Assembly (NCBI RefSeq): GCF_023078275.1
Contig: NC_062979.1
Span: 17,403,848-17,467,847 of the forward strand
Source: Leguminivora glycinivorella
Taxonomy: Eukaryota; Arthropoda; Insecta; Lepidoptera; Tortricidae
Length of the DNA stretch: 64,000 nt
Reading direction: 5' to 3'
Part shown: in pieces, positions 22,540 to 33,489 of the stretch
How the letters are laid out: each line of letters begins with the position of its first letter
How positions within the stretch are numbered: position 1 is the stretch's first letter
The notes under the pieces: generated by a model
The model's database searches: none
What the model saw: the letters and a program-made list of their open reading frames with translations, nothing else
Told to the model about the DNA's origin: nothing
Translations under genes and position numbers: made by a program

Positions 22540-22984
22540 AAAATAAGTAGTTATATTATATCAATGATTATTGCCAAAGTAAAAATAATAAAAGATGATT
22601 CTATAGCCAAGTGTTTTAATCATATAATACCCTATTTTTCTCAAATCTGCAATGTTTTATTTTGTCAAACTGGTAATGACGTCAATTTTGGGAGAAGGGG
22701 GGGGGGGGTCATTAAGATATGACGATAGGATGATTATAGGGGGGGGGGGGTCTAAAATCTGAAAAAATCGATGACGTAATTTATGGACGGCCCCTAATAT
22801 AATTGTTATTTTAAATAAATGTTATACGAAATGATTAATATACAAAATAAAAGTAGATATTTTGTTGTTATATCAAATGTTAATTATGTCTAATGAGTGA
22901 TTATATCCGTTAAATATATAGCAAATGTTTTTATGTCAAATATTACTATACCAAAAAAAGTTATACTAATCATTACACACCCAC

Positions 22985-23743
22985 TAAATCTAATTCTGTG
23001 GCTTGTGCCTACTATGGATGTTAGGCGATTATACATACTTATATAGATAAATATGTACGTACAGAACACCCATGACAGAAAAAAATATAATTATGTTCAT
23101 CAGTCCATACATCGGGGTTTTCGGAGCGGGAATGATTTGAGAAAGAGTAGAGATAAACACATATGTTAGTCTAAGAAAATATCATATTATGCCTAGTAAT
23201 GAATAACTACCTCTCTGCGAGTTGTATACAATCTGTGACAAAGTTTTATTTTAATTTCCGTAAAAGTCTTATAACTTTTAAGCAGAGATATTAGTGACTT
23301 ACGTCATTTTAATGACTTTTAGTATGAGATGACGCACGAAAATCCGATCTCTGCTTATAAGATAACAATAAAAATAACTTTAATTAATTACCTGCTGTAA
23401 ATTTAATAAATGACACGATTTTTAGAATAAACTATGAAACATTTTCTTATTTATAAATGAATAGACTTAACTGAAGAGGTTGATAATGAATGGCCATTAT
23501 AAAATATGTACCTATATGTATGATTAATCTTTATTTATTTTTCAATCAATTATTCATTCGGTAGAAACCTGCTAGAGTACGATCTGTTTTTAAGTAAATA
23601 CCTACTCTTTGGCTAATGTCAAACGTTCCCGCTCCGAAAACCCCGATGTATGCATCACACAAATTAATGTCCTTACCGGGATTCGAACTCAGGACCGCAG
23701 CTTAGCAGGCAGGGTCACTACTCACTAGGCCAGACCGGTCGTC
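22985..23743 (-). mobile_element. tRNA-headed SINE (minus), split by a TIR element
   Basis: The body (about 22985-23102) and the tRNA-like head (23653-23743, with GGATTCGAACTC = inverted B box and CCAGACCGGTCGTC end) belong to the same SINE family as 25225-25461, 47066-47305, 47596-47848 and 50231-50494. They are separated by the element at 23106-23652. Confidence 0.75.
23106..23652. mobile_element. 547-bp TIR element with perfect 27-bp termini
   Basis: CATACATCGGGGTTTTCGGA and seven more bases match the complement of the right end perfectly. The flanks CATCAGTC (left) and CATCACAC (right) look like an 8-bp duplication with two differences; in the intact SINE the site reads CATCACAC. TIR length and 8-bp TSD fit P-like, hAT or Merlin types, and I cannot choose. 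The interior is AT-rich with no transposase. Confidence 0.7.
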
Positions 23744-24165
23744 TCGTCATCGTAAGTCAGTGCAGATGTAGTTCGAAAATATTTTTTTCTACTCGTGACT
23801 TGAATCTGTCAATTAGGACACCATATACTAAACTATAAGTGCTAACTTTTCAGTGTTAGATAGTCTTTGACACTTAGTCAACTATAATATTTCATTACAG
23901 TTCACTTTTAGTTAACTGTAATAATTTAAAAAATAGAACTTCACACAAGTTCTTTACTAATTTGCGATACCTGGCAAATTTTTCTGCATCTGAAACACGT
24001 TTTTTTTTATCTGTCGCGTTATCGACCAATCAGAGACGGACGACAAACAATTGGTTGCCAGGTAATTCGATGTTGATACAACGGTGAACGACGCTATTAA
24101 CATTAATTTTAACTTGAATGATGATATTTTTCGTCCATTGATGATGAACATGATGACTCATAGAA
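23744..24165. other. No gene recognised
   Basis: AT-rich. Minus-strand frames of 60-74 codons here and in the following duplication have no recognisable domain. Confidence 0.35.
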
Positions 24166-24917
24166 AAAGTATTGTATACAATAGTGATATAATTAAGCTT
24201 TTCACTCTCGTACCGTATTATTAGGCCACTCAGCAAGCTTCGTGGCCTAAACATGGTACTCGACTGAAAAGCTTTGTATTATATCACGATTGTATAAAAT
24301 ACTATAATACACCGTGGTTTTTTTGTTTTCCGTTAAATTCGACACGTAGCTAGGTTCATTATCAGGAACCACCTGTATATCAGTTTTAGTTAAATTCGCA
24401 AAAAATTTTTTTTTATCATTTTCATTCATAATAAATGCATTTATTAGTGTGAGAGACCCTTGAGAATATCATACAAGTTAGTGTCAAGTCATTGATGGCA
24501 CATGTCAAAACAAATAACATTAGGAATTGGTAAAGGCTGTCAAAGTATTGTATACAATAGTGATATAATTAAGCTTTTCACTCTCGTACCGTATTATTAG
24601 GCCACTCAGCAAGCTTCGTGGCCTAAACATGGTACTCGACTGAAAAGCTTTGTATTATATCACGATTGTATAAAATACTATAATACACCGTGTTTTTTTT
24701 TGTTTTCCGTTAAATTCGACACGTAGCTAGGTTCATTATCAGGAACCACCTGTATATCAGTTTTAGTTAAATTCGCAAAAAAATTTTTTTTATCATTTTC
24801 ATTCATAATAAATGCATTTATTAGTGTGAGAGACCCTTGAGAATAACATACAAGTTAGTGTCAAGTCATTGATGGCACATGTCAAAACAAATAACATTAG
24901 GAATTGGTAAAGGCTGT
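24166..24917. repeat. 376-bp tandem duplication carrying a cruciform-forming sequence
   Basis: Units 24166-24541 and 24542-24917 differ at only a few bases (an extra T in one T-run, ATATCATAC versus ATAACATAC). Within each, GTGATATAATTAAGCTTTTC...CGTACC faces GGTACTCGACTGAAAAGCTT...ATATCAC, and between them TTAGGCCAC faces GTGGCCTAA. A diverged relative of the 3' half of the unit lies at about 56880-57060. Confidence 0.8.
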
Positions 24918-25016
24918 CACACACGTGTTCAGTAATTATATTTATTTTTTTAATAACTCGATAACCGTAAGAGTTAAGACGCTAGTTTCTTAGAGAAATT
25001 AATACCGCGAATATAT

Positions 25017-25214
25017 ACCCGAGCGCCTAGAGGGACAAAGCGTCGTCGATATGTGGAACCTACCGCCAGCAACTATTATGGCAAACGGACCCGCCGCTAC
25101 ATCACACCGCGATTATTTAACACATTAATAGGTACATTAGAAGACGAATGTCGAAGTAAAAACATCTTTAAATCAAATATTAAGAAGTTGCTATTAGGTA
25201 CAAAGCCTGAATGA
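25017..25214 (+). pseudogene. LINE reverse transcriptase C-terminal remnant
   Basis: The frame reads RRRYVEPTASNYYGKRTRRY, then ITPRLFNTL and a Lys-rich end (SNIKKLLLGTKPE) to TGA at 25212-25214. The ...YYGKRTRR(Y/F)ITPRLFN... layout is typical of the C-terminus of some LINE reverse transcriptases. It is cut off upstream; a SINE follows 11 bp downstream. Confidence 0.45.
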
Positions 25215-25224
25215 AAAATTAAAT

Positions 25225-25461
25225 ATTATAGGACATTCTTACACAGACTGACTGAGGCCCACGGTAAGCTCAAGGCTTGTGTTGTGGGTACTCAGACAAC
25301 GATATATATAATATATAAATACTTATATACATAGAAAACATCCATGACTCAGGAACAAATATCTGTGCTCATCACACAAATAAATGCCCTTACCGGGATT
25401 CGAACCCGGGACCGCGGCGTAGCAGGCAGGGTCACTGCCGACTGCGCCAGACCGGTCGTCG
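25225..25461 (-). mobile_element. tRNA-headed SINE
   Basis: Minus strand: head starts GACGACCGGTCTGGCGCAGTC, B box GGTTCGAATCC, body ...GATGAGCACAGATATTTGTT...GGATGTTTTCTATG..., tail GTCCTATAAT. The best-preserved minus-strand copy here. Confidence 0.8.
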
Positions 25462-25906
25462 AAAAATTACCCTCGCATTTTTAAAATAGTTACTGAACTG
25501 ATTAATTAAAGGGGTGCTTGGTCCCTCTCTCACATATACAGAAGTCAACATGACAGATAGGGACAGCGATTTTTTGGCTAATTCAGGTTTTTAAAGCGTT
25601 AATGAAAAGCGCCATTAGTTATTCATAAGATATTATTATCTATTAACACTAGAATAAGTCTTTTAATATAATTTAAGGTACTAACTTTGAAAATGAGTGC
25701 TTCATTTCGCCGTTAAACGTAAGTTTGGCGAAAAAACTAGAAACTGTATAACTGTAATCTTTGTTTTCAATAAAAAAAAAAAATTATATTTGATCTATAG
25801 AACCTTCCCTTAAAGTTAACGGAATTCAATAAAAACAGGGTGTATAAATAATAATAATGCCAAACGTCAAAAGTTGTGCGATTTGTAGCACTGCATTAAT
25901 AGGTAC
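25462..25906. other. No gene recognised
   Basis: AT-rich spacer up to the TTAA that flanks the piggyBac-like element. Confidence 0.35.
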
Positions 25907-25973
25907 TTAACCTTTAAATGCATGATGATGTATATATATGCATCATATCTTTGATGGCCCGTGGCTCAATATG

Positions 25974-26203
25974 TAGCCATCCAAAATCACAATTATTACT
26001 TAATTATTATTCATTGTTTATTAGTATTTGATCAATAATAAAAAGCTTAATAGCAGGTAAGTAGTATGATTTACTATGTATTATTTAAGGTAGCCATCTA
26101 AAATCACTATTATTACTTAATTATTATTCGTTGTTTATTAGTATTTAATCAATAATAAAAAGCTTAATAGCAGTTAGTATGATTTACTATGTATTATTTA
26201 AGG
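25974..26203. repeat. Tandem duplication (~115 bp) in the left arm
   Basis: AGCCATC.AAAATCAC, ATTATTACTTAATTATTATT, AATAATAAAAAGCTTAATAG and ATGATTTACTATGTATTATT occur twice, at about 25974-26091 and 26092-26203. The right arm has only one equivalent (about 28130-28230), so the duplication arose after the arms formed. Confidence 0.7.
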
Positions 26204-26370
26204 ATTAAGATGAAATGGCGAAAAAGTGTGAAAAAACATGATTATGGCGATTTTTAGCATGTGATTTAGGCTCATTTTTTCAGTATTAGTAAATATTTTA
26301 AGTTTGAACATTTTACCTTTAGTGTATACCTTTCTAATAGTAGTAAAACTTTTCATATAAAATTTACCAA

Positions 26371-26546
26371 TCCATACTAATATTATAAATGGGAAAGTGT
26401 GTGTGTCTGTTTGTTTGTCCGTCTTTCACGGCAAAACGGAGCGACGAATTGACGTGATTTTTTAAGTGGATATAGTTGAAGGGATGGTTGACATAGGCTA
26501 CTTTTTGTCTCTTTCTAACGCGAGCGAAGCCGCGGGCAAAAGCTAG
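26371..26546 (+). mobile_element. Non-autonomous Helitron inside the piggyBac-like left arm
   Basis: Starts TCCATACTAATATTATAAAT after A26370, ends GCGGGCAAAAGCTAG before T26547. The opposite arm reads AACTTACTAATAATTATATA across the equivalent site, so it provides an uninserted version and confirms insertion between A and T with no duplication. Confidence 0.85.
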
Positions 26547-26639
26547 TAATTATATATTTGTATAGATATGATTCAGCCCACTTAACTTCTAACACTGATT
26601 TAATATTAAAATTGATGTTAAATATTTTTTATTATTTTT

Positions 26640-27845
26640 CCCAGAGTCTGAAAACCGTTGTATATCGCATATATTCATTCGCGATAAAAGAAAAAAAATC
26701 ATTCATTTAAGGTTTAAGCTACAAGCTGTAAGGTTTACTTCTGACATACCGGACTGTTTTTCGTACAATGTCGGTAGAATAACAAAACCTGCGTAATGAT
26801 TTTTATTACGTTTACACCGGCTTCGTTGACGTTAAGCAACTTTTATTTTGCTATTTATTTTTGACTCTGCAACTGAAATCCAGTAGGAAAATACACGGAC
26901 ACGGATAAAAAGTAAATCGAGTTTTACTCCAATGCAGAATTTTATTTTCTCTCCTAACGGGTATGACCGGGTATAACGGGTAGTTACATTGTCAGATGTA
27001 GATAAATTTAAAGGATGTTATACGGTGATTTGCGTTAACGAAAGTTTTGATAGCAGGAATCATGTTTTTCTTGCCGCTTAAGAGTAGAGGAGGGAAAATT
27101 TTCAGATTCTGTCAAATTATCCCACCACACACACAAACACCCTTCACTCACACTACCTCAATTTACTGTGACAGCGGTCAGTGACCCTTAATTTTTTCAA
27201 AGGTGTTAACTTTTAACTAGAGTTTTTAGTTAACTACTGACCTCATTTGAGGAATTAGAACAGAGACATAAGACAGAGAAAATAATACGTGTCACCTAGC
27301 TTTCCTTGTCTGACGCAGGTACTGTCACATATGTTTTTAAAATGAAGTAATGTTAATACCAGCGCAATGAAAATTAATTCCAATGAGTAAAAGAAAACAT
27401 GAAACCTTTTTCAATTTAAGAGAACTAGAATGAAAGTATTTATGCTCATTCGGCTGTGTTTGTTATTTCATTTAATAATGTGTTATATTTTTGATGGAGC
27501 ACGACTTCTGAATAAAAAAAAAAAGTTTGAAATGAAATTAGATCTCCCTCTGACATTATTGATACACCCTACTTACTTAATCGTCCAAAAGGGAGAAGAC
27601 ATCGAATATATCGTTACGTTTGTGTTTCTAAATTCAATTTTTTATTTCCAATCTTACACATCGTACTATTTATTGCACAAAACAAGCAGAAAGATGTTTT
27701 TTTTAAGCTTTTTAAGTACGTAACAGATGAACACAATGAATTCGGGTTGGCACCTACCTGCGCTTAAAATCTAACGGTTACATTCCCCAGTTTTTGGATA
27801 AATATTTACGTATTTATTCATGTATGCCCGACTTTTGGGCACTTG
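26640..27845. other. Spacer of the piggyBac-like element; unrecognised 97-codon frame
   Basis: Unique sequence between the arms. The frame 27430-27723 (plus) starts MKVFMLIRLCLLFHLIMCYI, a hydrophobic signal-like stretch, and ends in further hydrophobic residues. It has no recognised domain and AT-rich codons, so I regard it as probably chance. Confidence 0.3.
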
Positions 27846-28274
27846 TAATTGGCTATGTCGCATACATATTTAATACCAATTTTAATACTCAATCAGTGTT
27901 AGAAGTTAAATAGGCCAAAAGTTATTTATATAAATATATAATTATTAGTAAGTTTTATTTGTAAAGTGTGACTACTATTAGAAAGGTAAACTATTTGTGA
28001 AACCCCCATGATAAGATATTTAAACATAAACTAATTACTAACTCCGAAAAAATCTACCTAAATCACATACTAAAAATCGCCATCATCCCGTTTTTTCACA
28101 CTTTTCCGCCATTTCATCTTTATCCTTAAATATGTTATAAATAGTAAATCATAATATTATTTAATTTATTTATTAAATAATAATAAATACTGAATAATAA
28201 TTAAGCTATAAATGTGATTTTGGATAGCTACATATTGAGCCACAGGCCATAAAATATATGATGCATATATACAT

Positions 28275-28885
28275 TAGGGTGGAGCGAAAAATCACTTTTC
28301 TGGAATTAGCAAACCTAATACTTATCAATCAGTGCCCCTTAGCCTATAAAGCCTTTGTGCAAATTTTCAGATTTTTAAATCAACATCTTCTGCCTCCGCA
28401 ATAAGTTTGAAATTTTGAAAATCCCATACAAACGTGAAAATTCAACTTTTAGATAAAAATTTTTTTTCGGCAGTATTATGTTCAATATACATTATTGATA
28501 CATATTATTACAAGAAACTACCAAAAATTGCGAAAATAGCGTTAAAAATCGCCAATTTTCAGTATTTTAGCGGCTATTTTGGCGAATGTACTGAAACAAA
28601 CAAAGTTTGGCGATTCTTGACGCTACTTTCGCAAATTTTTGTAGTTTCTCATAATGATATGTATCAATAACATATACTAAACATAATACTGCCGAAATTT
28701 TTTTTATCTGAAAGTTGAATTTTTAGGTTTGTATGAGATTTTCAAAATTTCAACCCTAATGCGGAGGCAGAAGATGTTGATTTAAAAAGCCGAAAATTTG
28801 CACAAAGGCTTCATAGACTAAGGGGCATTGATTGATAACTATTAGGTTTGCTAATTCCAGAAAAGTGTTTTTTCGCTCCACCCTA
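28275..28885. mobile_element. 611-bp palindromic hAT-type MITE
   Basis: Ends TAGGGTGGAGCGAAAAA are inverted and similarity continues through most of both halves. ATATACAT flanks both sides (28267-28274 and 28886-28893). The uninserted site is present in the other arm of the host element (ATATACATCATCATGC near 25929, in complement). An 8-bp duplication with TAGGG termini fits hAT. The 78-codon frame at 28434 lies in its centre and is not a gene. Confidence 0.8.
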
Positions 28886-28914
28886 ATATACATCACCATG
28901 CATTTAAGGGTTAA

Positions 28915-29350
28915 ACTTTTAGAACCTTAGGCTTTTATTTTTTTGTAGAAGTAGCGCCCTACACCCACTTTCTAAAATGCTGTTTAAGGCTGTTGTGTTG
29001 AGTTACAGTAGTAGAAAATCGAATCAAACGCTGGCTGTAGTAAACCAGGTACAATGTGCGCTAATAATATATAAAGTAATAGTAACTAACTATGCAAATT
29101 CACCGGCCAAAACTTTATAGTTTTTGTTAAAAAAGATGTTTCCTAATTTCTGGTATTCCTATTTTTCGATGTTACGTCAGCTATTTAGCTAATAGACAAA
29201 TACATGTTACCTATAGGACATTTACCATTCTGACTTTTAAAAGTTCGTTATTGAAAAGAAACGCCTACTACTTATTTTGGGAAATCTCGTGCCTCACGAT
29301 TTAGAAAAGATTTTAATATCTAAGCGACGTTTCGACGTTTACTAATATTA
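28915..29350. other. No gene recognised
   Basis: AT-rich spacer between the TTAA-flanked element and the TTA-flanked MITE. Confidence 0.35.
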
Positions 29351-29495
29351 CGGCTCAGCCACGACATTGGTCTAAGCGCGACAGCGGTGAGCGGCGGCCA
29401 TACATTGGAGCGAGACACAGCGATGGGACTTCTCATTCGCACGTATGGCTGCCGCTCACCGCTGCCGCACTTAGACCAATGTCGTGGCTGGGCCG
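29351..29495. mobile_element. 145-bp palindromic MITE with TTA duplication
   Basis: CGGCTCAGCCACGACATTGG on the left matches CCAATGTCGTGGCTGGGCCG on the right with one difference. Arms of about 54 bp surround a short centre. TTA flanks both ends (29348-29350 and 29496-29498): PIF/Harbinger-type target. Confidence 0.75.
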
Positions 29496-30656
29496 TTAGA
29501 TAAATCCTGTTTGGAAAATTATTTGTCGCGGTTAATAGTTATAGGTTATGTAATTTACCATGACGTGTACCTTGACGCGTATTGTCATGTTATTAAATGT
29601 TGGATTGACAATTCTGCGCGTCATGGTGAGTGACGCGAACTGTAAGGTTATATCGATGTATGTAAAAGGTCGTGGGCGTTATCCGATGTGTGTGTAGTAA
29701 TCGACGGGTCGGGTGCGCGGCAGACGCGGCGGCGCCGGCTGCCTCCCGAAGGGTGTCATTCTAGACGTCGAGCTTCGCTCGGCAGGACCAGAATAAGGTG
29801 GTTTTAGCTTAGCATTCCTAGCCGTCTGCGGTTACGCTTGCGCATAATCTGAGCGCTATAAGTAGGCGGGCTGGATGACAATTCCCACGCCGCTACAATT
29901 AGGTCAGAAAAATCAGATTTTTTTTCCAATCTAAACTTTTTTCAGTCGTCACTTTTGACACTGACATATCATATTCATAATTATATCTAACTAATACAGA
30001 TCTATCGCATAAATTGTTTTTGAAATCAGAATTATCTCTGTCTTTCTTGTGTCCCTGGAAAGTAATATAGTGGAAATATTTTGTTAATTACTAATGATTT
30101 CGCGTGTCCTATAATTTACTACCTAACAAAGTTTAAAGCGAGACAATACGAATTGTTTTTTATGCTAAATAGCTTTATACGTCGATAGTTCAATAATTGT
30201 ATTTGCAACGCCTGGCGTGGCAATATCTTCTCGTACAGAGTTAATACTTAGTTCTATTGTTGTATTTAAAAATTACCTAACCTCAAAAAAAAGTAAAAAC
30301 TCCCTCAGGTCAGCTTACCTTATTACCCACTTACCACGTTATTTGTGATAAGACCGATAAGTAAACGTATTGAGACCAACAAGTATGGGATTTCCATAGA
30401 TCAAAATAAAAAAATCTTACGCATTAGGCACTGATATTTTTCATATTGACCAGACTTAGATCAGCCTAGAATGTGACAAGTGTGACGTTTTGAAAACACG
30501 GCTTAGCTTAACTATACAAAATAACTTTACCGAAGCGATATTTTTGAGCAAGCTACGTTTTTGAATGAATTTACATTTCATCATTTATATAATGGGGTTG
30601 ATACTCCCAAACTAACAGTAACCGCATAATTCAATATAAAAGCTTGTAAAAATCGT
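29496..30656. other. No gene recognised; some short inverted words
   Basis: At 29555-29635, CATGACGTG...GACGCG and CGCGTCATGG are loosely inverted. GC-rich 29690-29760 (GCGGCGGCGCCGGCTGCC). No reading frame supports a gene. Confidence 0.3.
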
Positions 30657-30660
30657 AGGT

Positions 30661-30980
30661 GGGCGTTTTCCAAATTAAATCCCGAAAATCGAATTTCACC
30701 AGATCTGGACGTGTCTGGGCTCATTCTACTCAGAATCACGAGCTGATTCGATCCCGACGATAAAAAAAAGTGTCCTAATATTTTTTTCCTTTTACGTCAC
30801 GATTTTAGTATGAACTTACTACGAGCGTGACGTATTGGAAACTCGAATTTTGTATGGAAAATTTGGGACACATTTTTTTATCGTCGGGATCGAATCAGCT
30901 CGTGATTCTGAGTAGAATGAGCCCAAACACGTCCAGATCAGGTGAAATTCGATTTTCGGGATTTAATTTGGAAAACGCCC
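30661..30980. mobile_element. 320-bp palindromic MITE
   Basis: Arms of about 115 bp: GGGCGTTTTCCAAATTAAAT..., ATTCTACTCAGAATCACGAG, then CGATCCCGACGATAAAAAAA, mirrored on the right with few differences. AGGT occurs on both sides (30657-30660 and 30981-30984). The frame at 30827-31018 is inside the right arm and is not a gene. Confidence 0.75.
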
Positions 30981-30984
30981 AGGT

Positions 30985-32590
30985 ACAGTGCACTGCATTT
31001 GCCGATTGCATGATATGATAGTGCATCAGCGAGTAGTACAAACATTATTTACTGATTTTAATGGAGTACGGCGAATCAGAATAACGTCTGTGTGACCGCT
31101 GTTTACTGAGCCTCATACATTCCGCGACTATTTTCTTTCCGAATAAACTACTTGATACTATTTACAACATGTGAACAAACTACAAATAACAAATTAACAC
31201 ACTACTCGTAAACCTCAAATTTAACTATAAAACTCCCGTGACACTCAGACATATTTAAAAAATACCTCTATTTTAAGCGTGTTACGTATTAAGTCGATAT
31301 AACGCTCGACGTGTTTGGATCCATTTTCGAGGATATTTTTCAAGAGTAGCAGTTTTTTTAATACACTAAACCTGATTTAAATCTCTATTTTGTTGATATT
31401 TAAGCTTAATAATTGCTTTTGTCGATGAGCATGTGCTCAGAGTAAGTTGGTTTGATTACAAATTGAAAGCCGTTCTCTGGATTGTTCAACGCTTAAAGCT
31501 GCATTCCGCAAGCATCTGGCTCACTCGGGGCGAGTGCCTCCTTTGTTTCTATTATTGGATTTAAAAGTTTCTTACAGTGCAATCTGGACTTTCTTGAGAC
31601 TTACAGATTAGATAGACTCCAAGGAAAGTTTTTATCTGATGAACTATGCCGTAGCTGTATACAATTTACTTTTAATTTAGGTACTTTGAGTTTAACGCTT
31701 CGACCATGAGCTTTTGATGTTTTATTACTATAAACTATATTACTCGATAGAGAGAACGTCACGGAGAATGTATGTAACTGTTGTACGGGGTGGTAATGTA
31801 AAATACCCTATAATGGACGGTGATGCCATTATGGACAAAAAAACACAAATCCTTAAAAATAAGTATATAAAATTAGTTTCTAAAAACTGACGGCAATGTA
31901 CAATAAACTAGAGTCATAGAGCTGCTTAATTTTGAAGTTTCATTTAATTCGGTTATTTCTGAAGGATTTGGCGGCAAGATGAAAGTCATCAGTTTACTGA
32001 AAAAAATATCAGGACATTCAGGACGAATTCTTAGTAATGTTGCTAAGAGAGTTGAGTTCATGTATAAAATAATAAAAAAAAAAATACTCCGTGTAAACTT
32101 GAATGAGTTTTACTTACTGCATTAAGCATGAGATAAGGTATAAAACATACTAGTTTGTTGCTCCAAATAAATAAAGAAATAGTGTTATTTTGCGAGTGTC
32201 CATAACTGGAACCAGAAAACTGCGTACCTCCTATGATGGACAAGGAACAATTTGCGAAACCAAAATTTACAAGAAACAATCCTATGTTAAAATAACCCAA
32301 ACTAATTTTATTTGGGGTATATAAAATTGACTCATTGAGTATCAGTTGGCTTTAAAAGCAAAATTTTAAACTTATTTCACTGTCCATAATGGGGGATCCA
32401 TTACTGGAGAACTGCCGTCTATGATTGGAGAAAAAACACCTCGTTTTAATTTGTTAACTATGAAGAAACCAATAGGAGTATCTGTTCTGAAATGCGCTTT
32501 AAATGAAAATGAAGGATAAGACATTCAAGTTTTAACACGCTTAGCGCTGAAATATCAAAAATAGTCAAACTTATTTGTATATACATATTT
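30985..32590. other. No gene recognised; recurring CCATAATGGA-like words at 31811-32440
   Basis: From 31811 to about 32440 variants of (T/C)C(C)AT(A/T)ATGGA appear at least six times (31811, 31828, 32200, 32230, 32380, 32430). Minus-strand frames at 31873-32061 and 32058-32300 overlap them and have no recognised domain. This could be a decayed TIR element rich in internal repeats. Confidence 0.3.
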
Positions 32591-32593
32591 GAA

Positions 32594-33078
32594 GTGGCAA
32601 AATATATGTATCGACACAAGAATGAATATGTCCTACGTCGACCTGACCAGAGAAAGACTGATCGTGATATTAAATCTGTATTAGTCAGGCTCGCGAAATC
32701 ATCAAACTCATTGGAAGTGGTGGGTATCAAAATATATAATAGTTTGAGCCGTGACATTAAAGAGGTGGCTTCTTATGAGTTGTTTGTTAAAAAGCTGAAG
32801 GACTTCTTAATTGACAAGGCATTTTTTACGGTCCGTGAATTCTATAGTATAAGTTTAATTTAAAATGATGAATGTGTGTTTTCTTCCTTTGACATGTTGT
32901 TTTAATTTCTTGTGTTTTTTTATATATATAATATAATTATGGTTAGTATTTAAATTTATCATTATTTTTTGACTAAGTTGTTTAAGATTAGTTAAATTCC
33001 TTATTTATTGTATTATTGTTTTGTATTTTTGACATGTGTTGTTTATGACATTAAAGGTTTTGAATTGAATTGAATTTA
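32594..33078 (+). mobile_element. LINE 3' end: reverse transcriptase C-terminus plus 3' UTR and short tail
   Basis: The frame 32594-32863 reads ...RHKNEYVLRRPDQRKT..., KSSNSLEVVGIKIYNSLSRD..., FVKKLKDFLIDKAFFTVREF, the characteristic C-terminus of jockey/CR1-type LINE reverse transcriptases (the G.K.YN.L....K and FK..LK..L layout). An AT-rich 3' UTR follows, ending in repeated GAATT/TTGAA at about 33058-33078, a typical LINE tail. The catalytic part is absent: a 5'-truncated, dead copy. Confidence 0.65.
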
Positions 33079-33489
33079 ACTTTTATCTTAAACTGTCCAT
33101 GTTTGGGTCCGTTACCTTAGTAGCCGTTAAGGGCGCTGTACACTTTCTTGATACAATGCCATTTCAGAGTTTCGAGTCTCGACTGTCTGAGATCTCAAGG
33201 TCGTGGACAACTTGTTAGTTTTATCATATCATGATCTATCAAAATAATGTTATTTAATCTTTAATTATCATCAATCAGATTAAATAAATTCTCTCTAATT
33301 TGAGATTTTCTGTTCTGTCTATTCCAAAAAACCCTTTGAAATCGTTTAAAGAGATACAATAATCGGGCGGTTTTCCGTATGCATGAGTACCAAAATTCTA
33401 GTTAATCGGTCCTATAGGTTCGGAGTGGATTGCTTCGGACCGATAAACTCTAACATTCCGTTTTTAATCTTTTGGGGCATGAGACTGGC

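Larger units (their letters stand above)
21719..22794. mobile_element. PIF/Harbinger-type TIR element with G-runs
   Basis: Inverted ends GGGGCCGTCCATAAATTACG (continuing TCAT on the left, TCATCG on the right) are flanked by TAA on both sides (21716-21718 and 22795-22797). A TWA duplication suggests PIF/Harbinger. Each subterminal region carries runs of 8 to about 15 G (near 21753, 21799, 22692 and 22739) next to TGACGTCA-like words. The interior contains a Helitron 3' fragment and an orphan 114-codon frame. No complete transposase. Confidence 0.65.
25911..28910. mobile_element. piggyBac-like long-TIR element, non-autonomous, with nested insertions
   Basis: TTAA lies on both sides (25907-25910 and 28911-28914). 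Termini are inverted: CCTTTAAATGCATGATGATG on the left and CCCTTAAATGCATGGTGATG read inward from the right. Inverted similarity continues for about 740 bp: 25911-26640 against 27845-28274 plus 28886-28910. TTAA duplication and CCCTT-type termini fit piggyBac. The 3-kb length includes a Helitron (26371-26546) and a hAT-type MITE (28275-28885); without these it is about 2.2 kb. The ~1.2-kb spacer shows no transposase. Confidence 0.7.

Noticed and set aside
27430..27723. 97-codon frame with a signal-peptide-like start
   Set aside because: AT-rich codons, no domain, lies in the spacer of a non-autonomous transposon; kept only as a note.
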